Assembly (NCBI GenBank): GCA_937900065.1
Contig: CALCDS010000427.1
Location: forward strand, 1-10,968
Reading direction: 5' to 3'
DNA length: 10,968 nt
Source: an uncultured Clostridiaceae bacterium
Lineage (GTDB): Bacteria; Bacillota; Clostridia; Clostridiales; Oxobacteraceae
In this document: in pieces, positions 1-6,328 of the stretch
How the letters are laid out: each line of letters opens with the position of its first letter
Position numbering within the stretch: position 1 is the first letter of the stretch
Notes under the pieces: generated by a model
Database searches by the model: none
What the model was told of the DNA's origin: nothing
The model's input: only the letters and a program-made list of their open reading frames with translations
Program-made: the position numbers and the translations under genes

Positions 1-1
1 A

Positions 2-145
2 TGGGTAGCCGGAGGCGTGCTGAACTTGGTTCTGTTTTTATTGGGTGCAGGCCCTTACAGTTTTATAGCAATCATCATTGTAATATCAGTGATTCCTACA
101 ATATACTCGTATTTGATATACAGAAAGTTGATAAACAATAAATGA
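2..145 (+). CDS. C-terminal end of an unidentified multi-pass membrane protein (5' partial)
   Basis: An open frame enters from the left edge and ends at a TGA at 143-145, giving 47 residues with no start in the window. Residues 1-40 are almost entirely hydrophobic, with a Gly-rich first part and a long Ile/Val run (FIAIIIVISVI), and the protein ends in a short basic tail (YRKLINNK). This is what the last two transmembrane helices and cytoplasmic tail of a permease look like. I cannot name the family; a sodium:solute symporter or NCS1-type carrier would be possible. The other two frames across this stretch give mixed, non-hydrophobic peptides, which supports this frame. Confidence 0.6.
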   Translation, partial: WVAGGVLNLVLFLLGAGPYSFIAIIIVISVIPTIYSYLIYRKLINNK

Positions 146-233
146 ATTGAACACGATTTGTAGTCCTTAAAATATGCTGCGTAAATTGATTATAACTTTT
201 TTATGGGATTTTATTTATCATGCATGTTTTATT

Positions 234-238
234 GGAGG
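234..238 (+). promoter_or_regulatory. Ribosome binding site that fixes the MFS start
   Basis: GGAGG lies 10 bases before the ATG at 249. The in-frame ATG at 174 has no comparable site, so the 25 residues between 174 and 249 are probably untranslated leader. Confidence 0.7.
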
Positions 239-248
239 ATTACAAATT

Positions 249-1400
249 ATGAAAAATAATAGAAATTTTATATTGTTGTGTACTATTGCCTTAATGCAAG
301 GTTTAGTTTTCTATGGACCTATAGCCACACTTTACCGTGAATCCAGGGGCATAGGCATTTATCAAATATTTATAATCGAATCAGTTTTTATGATACTTAT
401 GATTTTATTGGAGATACCCTGGGGTTGGTTTGCAGATAAATTCGGATATAGAAAAACATTATTTATTTCTTTTTTGCTGGATTTCATATCGAAAATAATA
501 TTTTATAAAGCTCATACTTTTATGGGATTTTTGCTTGAAAGGATAATGCTTTCTGCCGCAGTTTCAGGTGTTTCCGGATGTGATACTGCTCTTTTGTACT
601 GCTCCGTTTCCAAGGAACAATCGGAAAAGGCTTTCAGCATATACAATGCATCTTCCATAGCCGGTTTTTTGATAGCAACCTTGTTATCTACATTTATCAT
701 AAGCAAATCAATGGATCTTGCAGTATGGCTCACTATCTTTCCTTATGGAATTGCAGTCATATTATCATTGTTTTTAAAAGATGCAACTTGCCATGATAAA
801 CAAAAGCAAGGCATTGTAAATGTTTTAAAGATTATGCTTAAAGAAAAAGAGATATTGATTTTTATATTTGCATCTGCCGTAATAACTGAGGTTTCCCATT
901 CGATAACAGTGTTTTTAAATCAACTTCAATATAGAAGGGTTGGCATAAATGTAAGATACTATGGTTTAATATTGGCCCTGATACAGGCAGTTTCAATGCT
1001 TTCATCCCGGACATATAAACTCACTGAAAAGTATGGCGAGGACAGAGTATTGATTTGTACATTTTTTATGGTTGCCATATCAAGTCTTTTGTTGGCTTTT
1101 TTCAATACTCCTGTTTTAAGTGTTCTGCTTATAATGCTTATTAGTGTAAGCAGCTCCATTGTTCTGCCTATTTCTTACCATATACAAAATAAATCAATAA
1201 GCATAAAAAACAGGGCCACATGCTTGTCTGCTTATGCAATGTTTATGGATATAACATCTTCAATTGTCAACCTGATGATCGGTAAGGCTGCAGATATATC
1301 GCTGCAATTGTCATTTATAATATGTGGAGGCGTTTCAATTCTCGCTTTGTTATTAAACATATATTATTTTAGATTAAAAAAAATCATACAAAAGAGATAA
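249..1400 (+). CDS. Major facilitator superfamily (MFS) transporter, exporter-like
   Basis: This is a 383-residue inner-membrane permease with about 12 hydrophobic segments, the usual size for an MFS carrier. The loop between helices 2 and 3 carries the MFS signature motif: EIPWG (about residues 55-59) runs into GWFADKFGYRK, matching G-x-x-x-D-[RK]-x-G-x-[RK]-[RK]. The EIPxG-xxAD form with an early FYGPI...LY segment is common in the Firmicutes MFS branch often labelled drug or multidrug efflux, but the substrate cannot be read from sequence. The start at 249 is preferred over the in-frame ATG at 174 because of the GGAGG at 234-238, and because the longer form adds an extra hydrophobic stretch not expected in the family. 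It stands alone between the upstream permease tail and the epimerase. No strong terminator is seen after it. Confidence 0.85.
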   Translation: MKNNRNFILLCTIALMQGLVFYGPIATLYRESRGIGIYQIFIIESVFMILMILLEIPWGWFADKFGYRKTLFISFLLDFISKIIFYKAHTFMGFLLERIMLSAAVSGVSGCDTALLYCSVSKEQSEKAFSIYNASSIAGFLIATLLSTFIISKSMDLAVWLTIFPYGIAVILSLFLKDATCHDKQKQGIVNVLKIMLKEKEILIFIFASAVITEVSHSITVFLNQLQYRRVGINVRYYGLILALIQAVSMLSSRTYKLTEKYGEDRVLICTFFMVAISSLLLAFFNTPVLSVLLIMLISVSSSIVLPISYHIQNKSISIKNRATCLSAYAMFMDITSSIVNLMIGKAADISLQLSFIICGGVSILALLLNIYYFRLKKIIQKR

Positions 1401-1429
1401 TAATATTAGGTGAGAATTTTATTACATCT

Positions 1430-1456
1430 TTGTTAAGCATAGCCTTGTTTTATAAT
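1430..1456 (+). promoter_or_regulatory. Candidate SigA promoter for the epimerase-cca unit
   Basis: A perfect TATAAT lies at 1451-1456. Upstream, TTGTTA at 1430-1435 gives a short 15-base spacer, and TTTGTT at 1429-1434 gives 16. The -10 box is convincing and the -35 is weak. Transcription would start near 1463, leaving a leader of about 30 bases before the ATG at 1492. Confidence 0.4.
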
Positions 1457-1491
1457 TTCAAATGGATAATCAGTAGGATGGAGGTATTTAT

Positions 1492-2361
1492 ATGTTGAGC
1501 AAATTTGAAAATAAAAAGATAGTGATAATTACAAACAGCAAAGGCGCCGAATTGACAAGCATGAGACTCAAGGGAGACGATACGGAATATATTTGGCAGG
1601 CCGATGCAAATTATTGGGGAAGGCATGCTCCGGTTCTGTTCCCAATCGTAGGACGGCTCAAAGATAACAGATATATTTATGGAGGGAATACATACAAGCT
1701 TAACCAGCATGGCTTTGCGAGGGATAAAGATTTCGATATAATGGATAAATCCGATACAAGCATATTGTATGTATTAAAAAGCAACGCTGAAACCAAGGAA
1801 GTATATCCCTTTGATTTTGAGCTTAAAATTAAATATGAGATATGTGAAAACAGGGTCATGATAAGATATTATGTTTTAAATACAGGGCTTGAAGATATGT
1901 ATTTTTCTATAGGCGCGCATCCGGGATTCAATTGTCCTTTACATGCAGATGAAAAATTGGAGGATTGCTATATAGAATTTGATAATCCTGAAACCATAAA
2001 CACGTCTATTTTTAAGGAGGGCACGATCCTTGACATGAGACCTGCTTTTAAAAATACAAGCGTGATTTCTCTTTCAAAAGACCTGTTTAAGAATGACGCC
2101 ATGATAATCCAAGGCATGAAATCAAAATCCATAAGCATAAAAAGTAAAAAAAGCAAGAGCTGTGTTTCGGTAGAGTGCGGAGGATTCCCATACCTTGGGA
2201 TATGGTCAAATGCCAATGGAGGAAACTTCGTATGCATAGAGCCATGGTATGGCATTACAGACAGCTTTGCTTCCACTGGAAAGCTTGAAGAAAAAAAGGG
2301 AATACAAAAAATTTCCAAAGGACAGACTTTCAAGTGTGGATACAGCATAGAGATTGAATAG
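1492..2361 (+). CDS. Aldose 1-epimerase family protein (LacX-like)
   Basis: This 289-residue cytoplasmic protein belongs to the galactose-mutarotase superfamily, whose members interconvert alpha and beta anomers of sugars or sugar phosphates. Visible landmarks, in order: GAELTS near the N-terminus (18-23), PVLFPIVGRL (47-56), HGFAR (73-77, first catalytic-type His), GAHPGFN (141-147, second His), GGFPYLGIWS (230-239) and CIEPWYGITD (248-257, containing the expected catalytic Glu). The APVLFPIVGRL and EPWYGITD forms are typical of the LacX/YeaD-type subgroup rather than classical GalM. GGAGG sits 7 bases before the ATG. Only 15 bases separate it from cca, so the two are probably cotranscribed. 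The physiological sugar cannot be inferred because no sugar-pathway genes are adjacent. Confidence 0.88.
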   Translation: MLSKFENKKIVIITNSKGAELTSMRLKGDDTEYIWQADANYWGRHAPVLFPIVGRLKDNRYIYGGNTYKLNQHGFARDKDFDIMDKSDTSILYVLKSNAETKEVYPFDFELKIKYEICENRVMIRYYVLNTGLEDMYFSIGAHPGFNCPLHADEKLEDCYIEFDNPETINTSIFKEGTILDMRPAFKNTSVISLSKDLFKNDAMIIQGMKSKSISIKSKKSKSCVSVECGGFPYLGIWSNANGGNFVCIEPWYGITDSFASTGKLEEKKGIQKISKGQTFKCGYSIEIE

Positions 2362-2376
2362 TCTGCGGAGGAAGAT

Positions 2377-3681
2377 ATGAAAATAGAACTGCCTGATGAA
2401 GTAAGATATATATTAGATAAACTAAAAGACAGGGGATATAAAGGTTATGCTGTCGGGGGATGTGTAAGAGACAGCATAATGGGAAGGCATCCATATGACT
2501 GGGACTTAACTACAGATGCCACGCCTTATGAAGTCATGGAAATATTTCACGGGTGTACCATAATCCCATCCGGCATAAAGCATGGAACAGTCACAATAAT
2601 GCTGAATAAAAAGCATTTTGAAATAACAACTTTCCGAGTGGAAGGCAAGTACTCGGACTACAGGAGGCCTGATTGTGTCAGATATTCCCAAAGTATAGAG
2701 GAAGACCTATCTAGAAGGGACTTTACCATAAATGCTATGGCATATAACGAGTATGACGGATTGATAGACATATTCGGAGGTATTTTTGATATAGAGAACA
2801 AATTGATACGCTGCGTAGGTGACCCTTTATTAAGGTTTGGCGAGGACGGACTTAGGATGATGAGAGCTGTCAGGTTCTCATCTCAATTAGATTTTAAAAT
2901 TGAAAAGCATACCCTAAATGCTATTTCATCCGAGTGCCATCTTATCTCCCATGTAAGCCCTGAAAGGATCAAGGACGAGTTAAACAGAACGCTCCTTTCC
3001 GATAATTTTGTTGGCATAACATATTTATTGTCAACTAAGCTGTTATTATATGTAATCTCGGATAGATTTAGGAAATATATAAATTGGGATTATTGTTTGA
3101 GAAGCGATATATGCATATTGGCGGCAAAATCCTTTGAAAATATGTACGGCAATTTGGACTTGAGATTATCGTTCTTCTTAAAATTCATATTAAAACCGGA
3201 TATTATAGAAGATGAAAATCAAGGCTGTGATATGGCATGGGTATCTGAAGACATATTAAAAAGTCTAAGATATGATAGCAAAACAATATCAAATGTAAAA
3301 AGGCTTATATCGTACAGTGATTCCATCATACAGGAAAACAAGCCATCCATAAAGAAATTGCTTAAAGATATAGGACCCTGCGATTTTAAAAGGCTGCTTG
3401 CTTTAAAGGGAAGCCTTGCGCCGTTAGGCTGCAGAGGCTCGCTTTCCGAAGACCGGCTTAAAAATATAAGCGCGATGTATAAGGATATAATTGAAAACAA
3501 TGAATGCTACAAGTTAAGCAGTCTTGCATTAAACGGAGAAGATTTAAAAAGGCTCGGAGTCAAGCAGGGAAGGGAAATAGGTAAAGTATTATCCAGACTT
3601 TTGGATGCGGTGATTGAAAACCCGCAGCTAAACAGCAGGGAAGAACTCATCAAGTATACAAAAAGAGGACACATCATTTAA
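2377..3681 (+). CDS. cca: CCA-adding tRNA nucleotidyltransferase
   Basis: This 434-residue class II nucleotidyltransferase builds or repairs the 3'-CCA end of tRNAs from CTP and ATP. The N-terminal catalytic head is well preserved: YAVGGCVRDSIMG (24-36), the metal-binding DWD in DWDLTTDA (41-48), TTFRVEG (84-90), RRDFTINAMAYN (113-124) and the nucleotide-selecting EDGLR (156-160) within the GEDGLRMMRAVRFSSQLDF segment. SPERIKDEL follows at the head/neck junction. The remaining, poorly conserved helical body and tail are normal for the family. No HD phosphohydrolase signature is evident. GGAGG lies 5 bases before the ATG. The last codons and the stop lie inside the left arm of a long terminator hairpin. 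Specialised A-adding or CC-adding variants cannot be fully excluded, but a complete CCA enzyme is the default. Confidence 0.93.
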   Translation: MKIELPDEVRYILDKLKDRGYKGYAVGGCVRDSIMGRHPYDWDLTTDATPYEVMEIFHGCTIIPSGIKHGTVTIMLNKKHFEITTFRVEGKYSDYRRPDCVRYSQSIEEDLSRRDFTINAMAYNEYDGLIDIFGGIFDIENKLIRCVGDPLLRFGEDGLRMMRAVRFSSQLDFKIEKHTLNAISSECHLISHVSPERIKDELNRTLLSDNFVGITYLLSTKLLLYVISDRFRKYINWDYCLRSDICILAAKSFENMYGNLDLRLSFFLKFILKPDIIEDENQGCDMAWVSEDILKSLRYDSKTISNVKRLISYSDSIIQENKPSIKKLLKDIGPCDFKRLLALKGSLAPLGCRGSLSEDRLKNISAMYKDIIENNECYKLSSLALNGEDLKRLGVKQGREIGKVLSRLLDAVIENPQLNSREELIKYTKRGHII

Positions 3682-3711
3682 AATGGATTTTAAATGATGT
3701 GTCCTCTTTTT
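3661..3711 (+). terminator. Rho-independent terminator after cca
   Basis: A perfect 23-bp inverted repeat (arms 3661-3683 and 3688-3710) encloses a 4-base TGGA loop and ends in a T run (3707-3711). The central GAGGACAC/GTGTCCTC core makes it stable. The A run at the start of the left arm would give a T run on the other strand too, so it could work in both directions. The cca stop codon (3679-3681) and the six codons before it are inside the left arm. Confidence 0.9.
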
Positions 3712-3738
3712 GCGATAGCCTGCAAATTTTTCTATAAA
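3710..3738 (+). promoter_or_regulatory. Candidate SigA promoter for the steA operon
   Basis: TTGCGA (3710-3715) and TATAAA (3733-3738) are separated by exactly 17 bases. The -10 matches 5 of 6 consensus bases and the -35 matches 4 of 6. It begins at the very end of the cca terminator, the right place for a new transcription unit, and would give a leader of roughly 70 bases before steA. TACAAT at 3763-3768 is an alternative -10 but lacks a fitting -35. Confidence 0.42.
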
Positions 3739-3815
3739 CAATCCTATATTATTTGGATTTTGTACAATACTAATATCGAATCATTGATTTCATTTCCGGC
3801 TTGAAGGTGTAATGC

Positions 3816-4796
3816 ATGAATATTATTGAAGGAAAAGCATACAAGGATAAATATACTAAACTGCTTGTCAATAAGATTGGCAAAGGCTGCATTGCCGTAA
3901 TAAGGCACTGGAGATTAGATATCACTGCGGCCCAGGAATTAAAGCATTGCAGTGTAAAGGCGATAATAAACTGTGAAATGCCGTCTGAAGGTTCGGGTAT
4001 CTCTGAAGGCATGTGTTATGCTTTAAAAAGCGGGATAGGAATATACAATGTCTTAAATGGATCTTTTTTTGATGTTGTAAACGACGGTGACATTGTAAAG
4101 ATAGATGGGAATCTTATATATATAAACGGAAGATACTGCACGAATTGTATTCCCGTTTCATTCAATGCTGCGAAATGCGAATACAGTCAAAGCGAAAAAA
4201 ATAGCTTCATGCTAAATACAATCGATCATATGAGATCCGAACTCAAGTTTTTTCTTTGCAATACGGATTTGCCTGATATAAAGCTCGATATGAAAAACCG
4301 GGATGTACTCATAATCTCGAGGGGAAGGGGATACATAGAAGATTTTACGGCAGTGAAAAGCTTTGTCTTGGATAATAATCTGATTATAGTGGGGGTTGAT
4401 GGAGGTGCAAATGCAGTTTTTGATGCAGGGATGGCGTGCGACATCATAATCGGTGATATGGACAGTGTCAGCGATAAAAGCTTGAAAAATTGCAGGGAGA
4501 TACTCGTACACTCATATATGGATGGTTATGCTCCAGGCGTTATCAGGATGGAAAAGCTTGGAATCGGATATAGGCTGATAAGGGTAATGGGAACGTCTGA
4601 GGATGCGGCCATATTGATGTGCAAGCAAAAGGGGGCATCAACGATTTATCTGGTGGGAGGTCACATTGGAATAGAAGAATTCATGGAAAAGGGAAGAGAC
4701 GGCATGGGAAGCACGGCAATATTGAGGATGCTCTATGGCTCGAGCATCATTGATTTAAAAGGAATAAGCCGTTTAATAAAATGTCCGAATATATGA
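3816..4796 (+). CDS. steA: SteA-like protein (thiamine pyrophosphokinase-fold), lacking the usual C-terminal membrane segment
   Basis: This 326-residue protein has a C-terminal half that follows the SteA/TPK-like pattern closely: GRGYIEDF (170-177), VGVDGGANAVFDAG (192-205), IIGDMDSVSD (211-220), DGYAPGVIRMEKLGI (236-250), GTSEDAA (259-265) and EKGRDGMGSTAILR (291-304). SteA was described in Corynebacterineae as a division-site protein of the RipC-FtsEX cell-separation pathway, with partner SteB. In Firmicutes these proteins are often mislabelled thiamine pyrophosphokinase. Family members, as I recall them, continue for about 50 more residues with a hydrophobic, membrane-anchoring end after a GVSRLY-type motif. 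This one stops just there (GISRLIKCPNI). The start is set by GAAGGTG at 3803-3809. The stop overlaps the next gene, indicating coupling. Catalysis is unproven for the family. Confidence 0.85.
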   Translation: MNIIEGKAYKDKYTKLLVNKIGKGCIAVIRHWRLDITAAQELKHCSVKAIINCEMPSEGSGISEGMCYALKSGIGIYNVLNGSFFDVVNDGDIVKIDGNLIYINGRYCTNCIPVSFNAAKCEYSQSEKNSFMLNTIDHMRSELKFFLCNTDLPDIKLDMKNRDVLIISRGRGYIEDFTAVKSFVLDNNLIIVGVDGGANAVFDAGMACDIIIGDMDSVSDKSLKNCREILVHSYMDGYAPGVIRMEKLGIGYRLIRVMGTSEDAAILMCKQKGASTIYLVGGHIGIEEFMEKGRDGMGSTAILRMLYGSSIIDLKGISRLIKCPNI

Positions 4797-5485
4797 ATGG
4801 TAATAATTTTAAATACAATGTATGCGCAATCGTTCCGCTTTATAACGAGGCCGACATGGCAGGTAAGACCATAAATTCGCTGCTTGAGATAAATTCAATC
4901 AATAAGATTGTGGCTGTGGACGATGGTTCAACAGATTCAACATGGAAGATAATAAGCAGCATAGACAGCATAATAAAGTTAAAGCATCAAAAAAATATGG
5001 GAAAGGCTGAAGCGATAAAAGATGCTATAAAGATCTGCCCTGCCGACATATATGTGTTTGTGGACGGCGATATCGGAGAATCGGCAGTAAACATTTCTCA
5101 TATAATAGATGAAGTCTTAAATGACAACTGCGATATGTGCATAGCAGGTTTTCATGAAAGCGATTTGGCCGGAGGGTTCGGACTTTTAAGGTCTTTTTCC
5201 AAATTTGCGGTGTATTTTTTTACAGGACGTCATTTTCCATGCCCTCTGTCCGGCCAGAGGGCTGTAAAATCAAAAGTGATACATGATCCGAGAGTAAGAT
5301 TGTATCATGGATACGGACTGGAAACAGGAATGCTGATAGATTCGATACTTGCGGGGTACAGTATCGGTTTAAAATATGTTGATTTAAATCACAATGTCAC
5401 ATATAGAAACTTAAAAGGCTTTATGCACAGGGCAAAGCAGTTTGCAGATGTGGCAAGCGTATTTGTAAGCAAGCTGTTGGGGTGA
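4781..5485 (+). CDS. Family 2/81-like glycosyltransferase
   Basis: This 234-residue GT-A fold glycosyltransferase has no membrane helices, so it is probably cytosolic or peripheral. Motifs: CAIVPLYNEA (15-24), VDDGSTDST (46-54, nucleotide binding), KNMGKAEAI (71-79), VDGDIGE (94-100, with the metal-binding DxD), PLSGQRA (155-161) and GYGLETGMLID (177-187, with the likely acidic base region). The last two recall PLAGE.A and GYGVE.GLL.D of glucosyl-3-phosphoglycerate synthases (GT81), so the closest relatives may be GpgS/dolichyl-phosphate-sugar synthase-like enzymes. The start is uncertain: the ATG at 4781 gives 234 residues, but the in-frame ATG at 4793 forms a classic ATGA overlap with the steA stop and would remove only four residues. 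Neither has a strong ribosome site, so translational coupling to steA is likely. Donor and acceptor are unknown. Confidence 0.87.
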   Translation: MSEYMNGNNFKYNVCAIVPLYNEADMAGKTINSLLEINSINKIVAVDDGSTDSTWKIISSIDSIIKLKHQKNMGKAEAIKDAIKICPADIYVFVDGDIGESAVNISHIIDEVLNDNCDMCIAGFHESDLAGGFGLLRSFSKFAVYFFTGRHFPCPLSGQRAVKSKVIHDPRVRLYHGYGLETGMLIDSILAGYSIGLKYVDLNHNVTYRNLKGFMHRAKQFADVASVFVSKLLG

Positions 5486-5486
5486 T
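5479..5486 (+). promoter_or_regulatory. Ribosome binding site suggesting a TTG start at 5491
   Basis: GGGGTGAT matches the downstream part of the anti-Shine-Dalgarno complement (AGGAGGTGATC). When aligned it places the core 8 bases before the TTG at 5491. This competes with the GTG at 5482, which has no ribosome site but overlaps the upstream stop as GTGA. Confidence 0.45.
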
Positions 5487-6327
5487 AACATTGTTTATTA
5501 TCATGTTGTTGGTTTTCAACTTATTTTCATCAATATTTATGTTGCCTCTCATCATTAATTTTATATCCAACAGCCTTAAGCATGTAAAAAATTATAGGGG
5601 AAAAACCATATGCAATTTTGGGGGCATTTTTTTCAGCCTAAACATTTTATGCATGTGCACAATATCCTATATGTACTTGACTCTGTTTCCAGAGGGGCAT
5701 GGTTATAAAAATGAAATATTAATTATCCTGCTCGGAGTGCTTTCAGCTTCACTATCAGGATGTATCGACGATGATTCAGATGAAGAACCAAAAGGAATTA
5801 CAGGACATGTGAAAAGCCTTTTTAAAGGTGAACTGACATCAGGGACCATCAAAGCATTCATTGGAGCACTATCTTCACTCATAATATCCTTTTCCAAAGG
5901 CTTTATGGGGCTGTATACATTTCTGGACTTTTTAATACTGTGCCTTATGCAAAACATAATAAACCTGATGGATTTAAGACCTTTAAGAGCCATAAAATCT
6001 TATATAATCCTTTCCTTGATAATAAGCATATTTGCCAACCTGAATTTTTTGTATACAGGCATGAATTCAGGGATCATCATCTCTCTGATTTTTTACTCTT
6101 TTTATGAGGCAAAGGAGATATGCATGATGGGAGATACAGGCTCGAACACGCTCGGCATGTTTTTAGGGCTCATGTCATTGAATTTAAAAAGCATATCATA
6201 CAAAATAGTCATGCTTTTATTTTTAATATTCGTTCATGTTTACTCCGAGCACGCTTCCATAAGCGATTTTATAGAAAGAAATTCTCTGTTAAAAAAACTG
6301 GACATGATAGGCAGGAGGAAAAAATAG
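5482..6327 (+). CDS. Divergent MraY/WecA-type polyprenyl-phosphate sugar-1-phosphate transferase homologue
   Basis: This integral membrane protein (281 residues from the GTG at 5482; 278 from the better-supported TTG at 5491) has about eight to ten hydrophobic segments. MraY/WecA (PNPT, glycosyltransferase 4) landmarks are in the right order: CIDDDSDE (94-101, Asp-rich Mg site), a basic GHVKSLFKGE loop (108-117), NIINLMDLRPLRAIK (158-172), MGDTGSNTLG (216-225, with the conserved Asp) and the cytoplasmic HASISDFIERNSLLKKLD segment (257-274). The family transfers a sugar-1-phosphate from a UDP-sugar to undecaprenyl phosphate. Here the canonical NLxDGxDGLA loop reads NLMDLRPLRA, so substrate or even activity may differ. 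It overlaps the glycosyltransferase by 4 bases and is followed after 1 base by the DUF3866 gene. It is not the main MraY, which would sit in the division and cell-wall gene cluster and is longer. Confidence 0.8.
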   Translation: MITLFIIMLLVFNLFSSIFMLPLIINFISNSLKHVKNYRGKTICNFGGIFFSLNILCMCTISYMYLTLFPEGHGYKNEILIILLGVLSASLSGCIDDDSDEEPKGITGHVKSLFKGELTSGTIKAFIGALSSLIISFSKGFMGLYTFLDFLILCLMQNIINLMDLRPLRAIKSYIILSLIISIFANLNFLYTGMNSGIIISLIFYSFYEAKEICMMGDTGSNTLGMFLGLMSLNLKSISYKIVMLLFLIFVHVYSEHASISDFIERNSLLKKLDMIGRRKK

Positions 6328-6328
6328 A

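Noticed and set aside
174..248. N-terminal extension of the MFS transporter from an upstream ATG
   Set aside because: No ribosome site at 174, while a GGAGG sits before the ATG at 249.
1968..2348. 126-residue minus-strand ORF opposite the epimerase
   Set aside because: Shadow of a confidently identified gene; no ribosome site noted and no recognisable domain.
3816..4796. Calling this gene thiamine pyrophosphokinase
   Set aside because: The DGGAN and GDMDS motifs are shared with that fold, but the N-terminal half and the DGYAPG, GTSED and KGRDGMGST motifs are those of SteA-like proteins, and no thiamine genes are nearby.
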